Source: Mercenaria mercenaria
Taxonomy: Eukaryota > Mollusca > Bivalvia > Venerida > Veneridae
Direction: 5' to 3'
NCBI RefSeq assembly: GCF_021730395.1
Contig: NC_069366.1
Coordinates: forward strand, 69,259,001-69,323,000
DNA: 64,000 nucleotides
A program made the position numbers and the translations under genes. Within the stretch, counting starts at the first letter, position 1. Every line of letters begins with the position of its first letter. Positions 1 through 11,725 of the stretch are shown in pieces. The notes below the pieces were generated by a model that was given only the letters and a program-made list of their open reading frames with translations, made no database searches and was not told the origin of the DNA.

Positions 1-3000
1 ACTTTAATATCGTCTTGGGGAAAATAATTTTAAGGGAAACAAAAAAAAGGGTTATCACTTTAAAATTAAAAGATAAAGCTCATATTTTGTTTGGTTTAAT
101 GGTTTTTTTAAAGAAATTTTAAAAAATAATGTTTGCTGATGGACTATATAAGGGGCCCCAAAATTTGCTCTATTAAAAATGGCTTCATTAATTATCATTA
201 GGGGTTAAACAAAAGGGAAAAAATTTTTTATGATGTAAAATTTAAAAAGGGGTAGTAAATGTAAAGTTTTTTGGTTGAACTACTAGGATTATGCAAAATC
301 AACTGAACAAAAAAATTTATTTTTAATACTACTCCCTTATCTGCACTGAAAATTTTTCGGGTTTTAAAATTTAAACGGAATTAAATCCAGGATAAAAATG
401 AGGTAATGCAAGTTTCCTTTAAAATAATTTCATTTTTTAAAGGGTTTAGAAACTAAATTTACCCCAAGTCAAATTAAAATAACACTACAGTAACAATAGA
501 TGAATTTTAATTTTTTAGATCTTGCGTGACGGTAGAGAAATTGAAAAAAAAATTTAATTCTATGGGTTCCGGTTTGATTTTCATAATTTGGTTTAATTTA
601 ATTTCTGAAAGTTTACAAAGAAAGAGGGTATACTAGGGAAATGATACGCAAAAACTGAACACAACAGATTAACAACTTTTAAAATAACGGGGGAAAAAAA
701 ACCCACAACAGGATTTTTTATTTACAACGACCTGACAAAAGTAATAATCAGAACATACCCACATTTATTGATTTTTAAAAATTAATGCAGCAGATGATGC
801 TTGTCTTGGTTTCTTGTCGTCTTAAAGTTGGTAAGGGTTTTTTATCCAGAAACAGAATACAAATAATCAAAAAATAATGATGTTTAATTAATTTTTATTA
901 TAAAAAAATAATAAGACTACGGAAGTTGCTAAATAGTTTAATTTAAAATTTTTTGAGGTTTTTCATTTTAATTTTGGGAAAAAAAAAAAGGAAATAACAG
1001 AAGATCCTAAAAATTACTTAAACTTTAAAAATTAAATAATTTCCCCACTGCAAGATATCGATTTACCAATTGTATTAAAAGGGGAAACAGTTGAAATAAA
1101 TCATTGGAAATGAACGTTATTTTTAAAAAATGAACTTGTCATTGTTTAAAAAAAAAAAAAAAAATTTTAAAAAATTAAAAAATAAATTTATATAATGACA
1201 TAAAATTATATTGAATATAAATTTAAACCTTACAGATGGACAAAAGAAAAATTTACCCCGAGCCTAAAACCAAAAAAATTCCCACATACTTTTGATTAAA
1301 ACAAAAAATTCGGGAAACTTTCCTTTATTTTTAAAAAAACCAATTAATAAAAATTAAAAAAGCTGTTGCAAATAATAAGGGATTAGAAATTAAAATTTTC
1401 AAAAAGTCAAATGTCCAGTAAAGGTCAAAAGGGGGATTTTTAGGACTTTGGCTGGTTTGTTGGGAAAAAACATTCTTCCAATGGCACAAAAATACCCCAA
1501 AAAATATTGCCCCTCTAGGCTTTGGTGCTTTGTCTGGGCTACCCCTACTGGTTTAGTAAAATACTTGGAAATGGTAGATTTCATAGCTAATGATAAGAAA
1601 ATATGATTCACCATATTTTTCACCAATCAAAGAAAGCAACTAGTAGGTTTGGGAGTGTTTAAAAATTAAACAAAAAAAAAAAACGAGGGTGGGTTTTTAG
1701 GTTGTTGGCGCTAGTCTGGGAATACTTTGATTCATCTTGTTAAGTGGGAAAGGTTTTACAATGATTCTCAACGAAGCCCTTTACAGACGAATTCCTATAT
1801 AAAAAAAAATAAAAAAATTTGTGAAAAGAAAAAAAATTTAAAAAAAAAAAAAAATAAAATTAAAAAAAAAAAATAAAATTTAAAAACAAACCTATTTCTA
1901 ACTTTAAAATTAAACAATGGTAAAACAATTAAAAATTAAAAACTTTAGGGGTTTTTTAGTAAAATAATTTATTAAAATTAAAAAAAAAGGTTAAAGGGGG
2001 AATTAAATTTTTGGACGACCTTTTGGCCCGGAACACTTTGGGGTTTGTTATTAAAAACTTTGTACTTTGACCCTTTTGGACTTCCTCCGCCAAAAGAAAA
2101 ATTATTATAACCAATGTAAAATAAAACAATGTTCAATTCAAGACAAAACAATATGCTTTCGGATATTTTGTTTATTTTTCATTTAAAAAGTTCAAAATAA
2201 AGTACCCTTGTATGATTTATTGTTAAAAAAAAATAAAAAATTAATAAAGTAAAAAAAAATGAACAAAATTTTAAAATTATTTTAACCAAAAGGACATGTA
2301 AATTAACTGGAAAAATTAAAATTGGGGGAATTTTAAAAATAAAATAAAAAATAAAAAAAAATAGAAAGACAAAAAATAAAAAACCTCCATTGTTTTTAAC
2401 TTTTTTACCCAAATACCGAGGGGGTTTTTTCAATGGAAAACTTAAAAGCGTCCTGGTTTTGTTCAAAAAGGTAATAATGTAAAAATTAATTTTTTAAATT
2501 TCATTTAATTATCTTTTGATGCAATTAAATTAGATAAAGGAGAACTAATTACAAATAAAAAATAAAGAAAAAAGTAATTCTTCAAAGTTACAACAAAAAA
2601 AATAAAAAAATGATTTTTCTTTAATATGCAAATAATTTAAAATAATGATTTATTTAATTAAATTTTTTAAAGTTTGAAATTCGTTAAAAATTTAGGTTTT
2701 TATAATTTAAGTTTTTAAATTTTAAATTTTTTTTAAGAGCTAATTTTGAGCTAATTTTAAAAATTAAAATTTAAAAATAAGTTTATCAAACCATTTCAAG
2801 AAATTTTTATCGTCATAACAGATAAAGATGTTTTATTTTAACATAACTGGAAAAATTGTGTTATTGAAAGAAAAACTTTTTAAAAGTGATTACTTTGGGT
2901 TTAATTAAACAAAATATCTTTTTAATTTTTATGAAAATTGTTTTTAACAACAAATTTTTTAATTCCTTTTCATTTTTTAAAAATTTTCTTCATTTTCTAA

Positions 3001-4404
3001 AAAATATAATCATTTTTTTCTTAATCCGACAAATTTAAAAATGGGAATGCCCAGCTCATCTTTAAATTTTTTCCCAATTTCTTTTTATTATTTTCAAAAT
3101 AAAATTTTGAATTACTATCATAATCACATTATCAATAAATCTTTTCCTTTTTAAAAAACCTATATCATCTTTGGTTTTTTAATTTCATAAAATAATGAAC
3201 AGTGTGTGAATTTAATTTACAATTTTCCTCGTACTTTTTCCCTTAATATAAAAATTAAAGAAAATCTACATTAAAAATTTTTATAAATTAGAATGCACTT
3301 TTCCAACTAACAAGGTCTGTTTTAATAACAAACTTTCTTTATTTTAAAACCAACAAATTCTTGTTAAACATCGTTGAACTAACAAATAAGGTTTTTGGCA
3401 GTATTTTAATAAATATTTTATCATGAGTTTTTAATATTTAACCCCTCTTGCTAAATTCTCCCCGTTTTACCGATACGAATGTTCATTAAATTAAAAAAAT
3501 CCTTTTTTAAAAAATTTTTTGCTTTAGATTTTTTTTAGTATTAAAATCAAAATTTCTTTTTTAAACCCGAATTTTATCAAAAGTTTAAAATTTTATGTAT
3601 TTTGTTACTTTTTTAACCCTAAAATTTTGTATAAGTTCAAGATTTTTTTAAAAAGAACCATAAAATTTTTTTTTTCATTAAAGTTGGAACTAAATTTTTT
3701 TACATTACTTTTTCATATTTCAAATTCGTTTTATATTTTACTATAGCAAAAGCCATTCGTCTGGTATTTAATTTTTTCAGGAGCTAAAGGGTAATCGTTG
3801 GGGTTTTGTATTCTTTTGGATTTCAAGATCCCTTCAACTATAAAATAGTTTTTCCTTTTTCAATTTAATTTTTTGAATTGTTTTTCAAAAAAAAAATTTA
3901 AAAATTTCCCGAGGTAAAGGTTGCACATACCCAACCCTAAAGTTATTGGCGTCGGGACATTGTATTGCTTTAAAATTTGAATATAATCTTTCATATATTT
4001 ATTGTTTGCTTAAATGTATCGTTGAAAAAATAACTTTTTCCCCCTAAATCCTTTTTTAATAAAAGAACATCAATATCAGTTATTAAATCTAACTTTTTTC
4101 CAGTCTTTTTAAAATTGCATCCCAAGCTAAACCCGGACTACTAAAATAATGCAAAATCTAATTTGTAGTACTCTAAACAAGTTTTCTAAAATTTCAAATA
4201 CCAGCTAAAGTAATACTCAGTTTTTTAAATATAGATCTGAATTCTCCATTGTTTTAATTTTAAATTTTTCCCCAAAAATTTTTTGCATGTTCGTATTCAT
4301 TTTCAAAATATTAGTTTCATTTTAAAAATTTAATAAAACTTTTTTTTTAGAAGGTAATCTGTTTCTTTGAATTTTTTAAAATTCCTGAAAAATATGGATA
4401 AACA
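1..4404. other. AT-rich homopolymer-laden sequence, no gene seen
   Basis: This stretch is mostly A and T with frequent runs of three to fifteen identical bases, including runs of G and C. I see no exon with splice sites, no RNA gene and no recognisable repeat. Open frames here are short and of low complexity. The texture matches the smeared SINE copy just downstream, so low consensus quality is likely and absence of genes should not be trusted. Confidence 0.6.
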
Positions 4405-4690
4405 GCCCCCCCCTTTGCTCAGTAGGGAGAGCGTCGGTCACGGCGCGGGGTCGTTTAGTTTGATCCTCGGGGGGGCGTTGTTCTCCTGACATTTGATAAA
4501 CGACTTGTGTCTGAAATCATTAGTCCCCCACTCTGATTCATTGGGGAATTTTGGGAGTTACTTTCGGGAAAAAGGGTTTTTTTGGTACAAAACCAGGGAA
4601 AATGGGTTGGTTAACTCCCGCCCTTACATGACTGAAATAGTTAAAAACGGGGTTAAACCCAAAACAAACAAAAAAAAAAACATTGGATAA
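4405..4690 (+). mobile_element. tRNA-derived SINE, family A, degraded copy
   Basis: The tRNA-like head (GCTCAGTAGGGAGAGCG, then a poor box B) is followed by a body matching the cleaner copies at 45,131-45,391 (+) and 40,052-40,328 (-). The body ends in the family tail (gttaaacccaaaacaaacaaa) and an A-rich tract. Compared with those copies, many bases have been replaced by their neighbour, giving runs of G, A and T. The family resembles the tRNA-headed SINE superfamilies described in molluscs; the exact family is not assigned. Confidence 0.75.
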
Positions 4691-7600
4691 AACCTTTTTT
4701 TTTTTTTATAATTCTATATTTTTATCAAAAACTTGGTTAGTATTTTAAATTCGGAAATATTTTTTTTCTTTTATCCAATTTGAGACATAAAATTTGGTGA
4801 ATCAAAAAAGACCCCGTCAAAATCATAATGCCCTAATCTTTTCCCTATTTTAGGAAAAATTTAATTTTTTTTTTTAAAATTTTCCCATTTGTTTCATAAA
4901 AAATGACCGTCATAACCTCTTAAAAAATAAAAAACAGGGAATTTTATGGTTATTTTTAAAAATTTAAAATTACATTCTGGTGACACTTTTTCTGAATTTC
5001 CGTTTTATGACGTGGTCTCTTCTTTTTATTTAAACTTCTAATTTTTTTTTTCGCAATTTTACAAACTTTTTTTTTTTTAAATTCACTTTTATCTTTTTTG
5101 CATTTTTATTCTTTTTTTAAAATGCTCTTTTAAATATTTTACAATTTCTTTCCCCCAACATTTCTTCAAAAAACTTTTAAAAATGCATTAGGACCCTATA
5201 AAACTGGGTTTGGTTTAGTAATTTATCGTCTAACAAAAAACAACTTTAACCGTAACCAATCTATATGATTTTGATAGGGTTTAGTAAATGAAGATTAGTT
5301 GTGGTAAAGCATTAAAAATTTTTTTTTATTTATTCAAAAACAGAAATTACAAAAAATACTCTAACCTTTATGGAATTTTTAAATTGTACTTTACTTCCCT
5401 CTTTGGCATTTTTTCGCCTTGGGGACCCTTAATACTAAAAAATTTGGGGAAAATTTTCATTTAAATTCTTTCTTGAGTAAAATGTTTTAACAACTTTTAC
5501 AAAAAAATTTTTTTGTTGGGCTTTGGTTTTTTATTTATTTTAACTATTAAAGTCTTTTATCCAAACATAATTTGGGTCAGTTCTTGGGGGCTTTCCCTCA
5601 TCATCATTATTTTATCAGTTTTTTATCATTTATTTATCATTTATTTTTCATTTTTTTATCATTAGAATTAACACATGTCCAGTGTTCTTCGTATTGATAT
5701 TTTGAATGTACAAAGGTAAATACTTTTTCTTCAAACCAAATATATTAAATGAATTTTTATTTAAAACTTCATTTTAGGTTTTGATTTAATAACAGAAATT
5801 TAATTCCAGTATAACAGCCCTTTATATGTTTTTTTTTTTTGAAACTCTATGAGGGTTTTTTAATAGGAAATTTGTAAACAAAAGCCCATCTAAAACATTC
5901 GTTACCATTTTTTTATTTTTTTAACCCTTTTATTGGATTTGTAATGGTTTTTTGGGAATTTTAAATAAATTGAAGCAGCCATGGACTATATTATATCTAT
6001 TTATATAAGAGCATAACTGCTCTATTTTCCAGCCACTTCCTTAGAAAACCCAAATTTCCTTCTATTTATTATTTTATCAAAAGCTTTAGTAAAGTTTTTT
6101 TTTTTTCGTTTGTGTTTAAAAATTTCTAAACCTTTATTGAAAATGGATTTTATTTGATCATTTTATCCTTTTTTTCAAAAATTATTTTTAAAACAACTTT
6201 TTTTATACCTTTTAAAATTTTAAAATTTAGATTTTAATATTTTAAAAGAGTTTTAATATTTAAATATAATGATTCTTTGGATCTTGTCTAATGTAATTTT
6301 TAAATTTTAAATTTTTTTAATATTGTTTTTTAATCTCTCGATTTCCCTCTTATATTAATTTAGAAATAAAATTCGTTTTTGCAAAAAAAGGGTTAAAAAA
6401 ATACTTAAAAAAAAAAAAAAATAAATAAAGTTTTAAAATTTTCTTTAAAAAAAAATAAAAAATTTAAAAATTTTTATCTTTTTTTCCCTTAGTTTTTGAT
6501 ATTCCCATTTTACTCGGTTTTCTCCTTTGCACACTTGTTTTAACCCCGAATTTTTACCAAGGCTTTTGACGCTGCATAATTGCTTTTTTTGTTTTTTTTT
6601 TCATTAGATCACGTGGTTGAATAACTTTTTTTTGGGTTGTTTCAATATTTTTTGGTTGGGCAAACAAAACTTTTTAAAACTGAGGTTTTAGTACCTAGGG
6701 TACGCATTTTTTTTTTCATTTAAAAAGACAACCCCCGTTCCCTTCAAATAAATTATTTTTTAAAAAATAAGGTCTATAACATTTTTTAAATTTATCAAAG
6801 AATGATTTTTTTATTCATCGCTACTATTTTACAATTTTTATTTAATAACTTTCTTCTTTTTAAGAACTTTCTTTTTGAATTTTTGTCTGGATTCATTTTT
6901 TCCTAAAGTGTAGTTAATTTTGGCATAATCATTCTATCTACCTTTCTATTAACCATCTATATATAAAAAACTTATAAAAAAAGTCTCTAAAAACGCACTA
7001 AAGAAAATTTAAAAAATAGGGAATTTATCTTATTTTTGAATAAGATTTAAAGTCATTTTTTCTAAATTGTTTCAAATGTTAAATTTAATACCTTCTTGGG
7101 AAAATTCTGTTTTAAAACCCTTCTTCGTGTAAATTTTTGTATTTTTCTAATAATCAAACCAACTTTGTTTTTTTCCGTTCTGTTTCTTTTTTTAACCTTT
7201 TTAAAACATATTTTTTGGGTCGGGGTTTAACCCCAAAAACAAAACCCCTCAATTTGGGGGTTTTTCCGTAGGTTTTATAATAGATCAGTTAAAAAAAGAT
7301 TTTATATGCCCACTCGGGGGTTTTTTATAAAAACCATGTTGGATGTTTTTTGTAAAAACGTTTTCTGTAGTTAAATAACAACGTTCAAGGACAAAACACC
7401 ATTTAAAAATGGTTTGCAAAGATAACTTTTTTATGACTGTTTAAGTTTTTAGCTGAAAAAAAATAAATATTTGGAAGGCTCTTGAGCAGCAAGTTCAAAA
7501 AAGGGTTTATATTTTTAAATTGGGTCCATAACATTTTGCCCTTCGTGAATTGGTTCTGGAATTTTTTTTTAAAATAGGGTTTTTTCTTTATAAAATCTAA

Positions 7601-10510
7601 AAAAGACTTTTTTCCCCGATGCAATTTTACCTTTAACTGATATAATTTTTCTCATTTATATAAAAACTTTTAGAAAAAACTTTTAAAAAAGTTAATATAA
7701 CTCTTCTTCTTTTTTTTTTTTATTCCGTTAAGTTTTAAATTCCTTCAATACGTTTTAAAAAAGGATTGAATATTTTTTTTTTTTCTGATTTCTAATAGTA
7801 TTGTTATTGATTTTTTTTTTTTTTTATTTTTTTTAAAGGGTTTTTGTTATTTTGTTTTTTTTGTGTGTGTGTTTTAAAAAAAATTTTTTTGTGAAATTTA
7901 GTTGTTGTAAAAGGTTTTGTGGGAGTGGGAAAATATAGGAAAGTGGAAAAATATGAGGGTTTTAAAAAAAAAAGTGGTTTTAAAGTATTTTTAAAAATTT
8001 TTTTTTTGAAGAAGGTGTTTGTTTGGTTTTTGAAATTTGTTTTATTCCCTTTAGAATTAAATTTTTTTTTTAATTTTAAAATTTTTTTTTAAATTAAATT
8101 TCTTTCAATTTACTAAATGGTACCCAACTTTAAATTTTTCATTGTAAAAACCTTTTCCCTTTTACTAAAGCTTTTTTTTCTTTAGTCTCGTCTAAAATTT
8201 TTCTTTCTAAAAACATTTGTGTGTAGGTAAAAAATTCTTGTTCATAAAAAGAAAACCCTTGAAATTTTTCTCATTTAAAACTTTATGTGTTGTTTTGGGG
8301 TTTGTATTATTATTTTAAAATTTTTAAAAAAATTTCCCCTGTCCATTTTTTGATACCTTTTTCAAATTCTTTTAATTTGCTTTTAAACGAACTCGACACC
8401 AATTTAAAAATTTTTTTTACTCTTTGGTATCTTTAAATCACCATATAAAATTAAAGTAAAAAAGTACCTTTTTTAAATTTTTATGCTTCGGTTGGGGCAT
8501 TTTTATACTAGAAAGTTTTTTTTGTTATATTTATCAACCATATCCTGAAAATTTTCTAAAAAAGTATAATAATTTTTCTGTAAAATATTTCCCAAATTTT
8601 TCTTTTTTTAAATTTTTATTAAAAACTTTCTATTATACACCTTTTCCCTTTATTAAATGTATGGACTATAATCTTATTTTATTCAAAAAAAGATTCAAAC
8701 TTTTTTTTATAAATTCTTTTTTTCACACCCCTAAATTTTTGGAAACGCCTTCAAAATTTTTTTTCAAAGCTTCAGAACAGATTCTCCAGTTTTTCTTTAA
8801 TGGGAAAAACCCAAGCATATTTACTAAAAAAATCAAAAACGGAACAAGTACTTTACTCCCCTTTTTATACTTATTTTGAAAAAAGTTCAGTCAAATAAAT
8901 AGCGACCAATTCATCAATATCATTTAAATATCACTCTTTTGTTTTCCAAAAAATTTTTTTTAATTGTTTTTGGGAAAATTTTTCTGCTAATTCATCCTCC
9001 CTGTGACCCCGGGGGTTTCTCTACCCCCTTTTCCCGTTTTTTGATTTTTGTCCGAGACCAAATGTGTATTTCGTTTTGATAGCTGGTTTTTTCAAATAAA
9101 TGTTTTGCAAACTTTCTCCAAATTTTTTGATTTAGTTTTATTTTAATGGAAAGCATTTGCTTTCACTGTCTCTTTTTTCCACCCTGTCAAGCAAAAAAAT
9201 GGCCTACATACTGCATCCCCTTTTATTTACAGGGGGCTTACTAGGGGATTTTTCCCGGGCCCCCAAAAAATTTAAACCTGGAAGTGTTAAAACCCTTTTT
9301 TAGGTAATAAAGGTAAAATTGCTTTGGAATATCTAAAAATTACCCCTGTAATTTAACAAAAATTTATTTCATTTTTTCCCAAGATGAACAAGTAGCCCCT
9401 TTTTCCCTTTTTCTCCCGTTTTTTTTTTTAACATAATGAGGATTTAATTATCTAAATCTTTTTTTTCAAACAATAATTTTATTTTGTAAAATCATCTATA
9501 TCAATTATATTAAAAATTTTTGTTGGTTTTAAATGGGTTTAAACCTTGGGTTTTTAATTGTCCACATTGGCATCCGGCCAAAAATAAAACTTTTTTTGGT
9601 TAAACCAAAAGTTTCTTCGGTTTTTTAATAAAGATTTAAAAGATTTCAGGGTATTAAGTGTATTCTAAATTTAGGGCAAAGGTTTAAAAAGCACTTTTAG
9701 AATGGGACAAGGGGCAGGGGGGGGGGGGGGTATATTGTTTTAAATCGGATTTTTAATACTACTTAAGATTTAATTTTTTTTTATTTTACTGCAATTTTTT
9801 ATGAAAGAACGATAAAATTTATATATCAAAAAAGCTTGTCAAAATGAAGCTGAGATTCTGGTTGGTTTTTAAAAACGTAAAGGGAATTTCCGCGGTTATT
9901 TACCATGTTAAGTTGTCTAACATTGGTGTAATATATATGTTGAATGTGTTTAAAAACTATCAATTCATAAAAAAAAATTTCTTATCCTTTATTACTGGCT
10001 ACAATATTTTGAAGAGCATTTGGGGATAAAATTTTTTTTTTTCCCTGGAGCATTTTCAAGAAAAAACATATTGTAAGACTGGGATAACAAGTTTTAAAAG
10101 GAAAAGTCCCCAAAAAAAGAGTCAAAAGTAATGTATTGTATTTTTTTTATAGGTTTGGTAGTTTTGGTATTCTTTCCCTGATAGGTGAATCAAAAGTTTT
10201 AAAAATTTGGAAAGGCTCTAAACAAGCATTTAACAATGTGGGCCTTGGAAAAAATTTTTTCCCCCCAATTGACTTAAAAAGGAATTTCAAATTGATATTT
10301 TTTTGGGACGCATCCAATTGTTAACTTAAACAATACGATCATTTTTTTTTGTTTTATATCTTTTGCATTTTTTGCAAATTTATTACCCGGTTTGGGAACC
10401 TTCAAACACATTAAGGAGACATTTTTTTATTTAATGGGCAAAATTCATCATGTAGCCTTTTTTAAAAAATAAAAACATTTGCATTTTATGTTGGGGGGTT
10501 GGGCGACATG
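4691..10510. other. AT-rich homopolymer-laden sequence, no gene seen
   Basis: Same texture as 1-4,404, with long T and A runs and a run of about 14 G near 9,718-9,731. No splice-bounded exon, RNA gene or known repeat could be recognised. Normal-looking sequence resumes at about 10,510. Confidence 0.6.
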
Positions 10511-11060
10511 TTTTTCTTCCACTGATTCTATTCCACTTCTTCAGTAATACTTTTACCAACCAGAGTCAAGGAAAATTCTGGAGATTACGAAGCCGCCTTA
10601 GCTATCAGATTCAAACATTTTAGCACAGCTATCAACCTTTCTGATGACTATATTTTGAGGTGGATCATGAAACATATAAGGTCAACTAAAAAGAAAATAC
10701 TGTACAATAAGAGAACCAAATCATGTAAAATAGCCTTTAATCCAAAAGTAATATGCATTTTTGATTTTGTTCAGTTTGTAACAACATTGTTAAAAAGAAT
10801 GGTTTTGCCACTAACAATTCAAACACGTCGTTCATATTTTCCCGTCATTTGCTATTATTTTCATCGTTGGTTTTTGTCCCTTTAAAACTTTGAAGTGTCA
10901 TGCACGTACATACTAATAAACTTCTATAGCGTTTGTTTTCAGGGGTCAGCGTTCCTTGAGCACTGCTGGTTAAATTCCCTTATACTTCTTCAACTGCAGG
11001 TTGTTGGTTCCAGTGAAGATCTTGGAGGAATGGTTAACAGCTTTGTCTCTTACTTATGAT
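10511..11060. other. Sequence 3' of the NXPE gene
   Basis: Base composition is normal here. The segment lies downstream of the minus-strand NXPE stop codon and probably includes its 3' UTR. An AATAAA overlaps the stop codon itself on the minus strand (11,059-11,064), but I cannot place a poly(A) site with confidence. No other feature is seen. Confidence 0.4.
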
Positions 11061-11725
11061 TTATTCACAAATATAGCTAAACATTTGATCAACCATAGAC
11101 GCTACTACAAACGTATGTGGATGTAGAGATTGTGAAGCGACTGAAATTGTCGCGTCTTTGTTATCAAGAACTACAACTTTATCATATAACCCATTAAATG
11201 TTTCAACTATTATACGTGAAAAAATATAGCCGGGAAAATCATTTATTGCACCATTATCAACATGTACGCTAGTATATGTATGCGGCATTTTGATGAAAAT
11301 TTTCACGTTGCTATTTCTTTTAAGAAGTTTCTCAACACCAGCCCGAATTCTTTTCATTTTATCCCTGTAATATTTCTGGTGAAATGGTACCATATGTGCA
11401 AATATATGAATTAAAACTATTGCTTCTTCGTTTGTTTCTATTAATTCAAGTCGTTTTGGAATTGATATGAGGGTGTATTTTGGGTCTATCCAAAATGTTC
11501 CAACATAAAAAGGTTGACAATGCGTAGTCAAGATAACCGTAAAGTTATTGCTTGCGACCTTACAACCTGAAGGTTTTTTCCACTTGGCATACCTCCATTG
11601 TTCTGTATACTGAGTACAGTTATATCGTTTCAACATATCTTCGTACCATTGGCGTGTCGTTGAGTCTCCTATGAGGTAAAGCCTTTTGTTTCTCAAACAT
11701 TTTTGAAAGTTAGCACGATGAAACC
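11061..11725 (-). CDS. NXPE coding exon 7 (PC-esterase domain and stop)
   Basis: The acceptor tttattttcag/GGTTTC gives a 665-bp last exon ending in TAA. It carries LIGDSTTRQW (block I with the catalytic Ser of the GDSL/SGNH-like PC-esterase fold), central hydrophobic strands (VILTTHCQPF, AIVLIHIFAHM) and the C-terminal Asp/His region (VLDNKDAT, SLHPH). No lesion is visible, so it should encode a folded domain. Whether NXPE esterase domains are catalytically active is not settled. Confidence 0.92.

Noticed and set aside
2179-2466. Hydrophobic protein encoded in the AT-rich region
   Set aside because: Its K/F/L-rich composition simply reflects A and T runs, and the region looks badly called.
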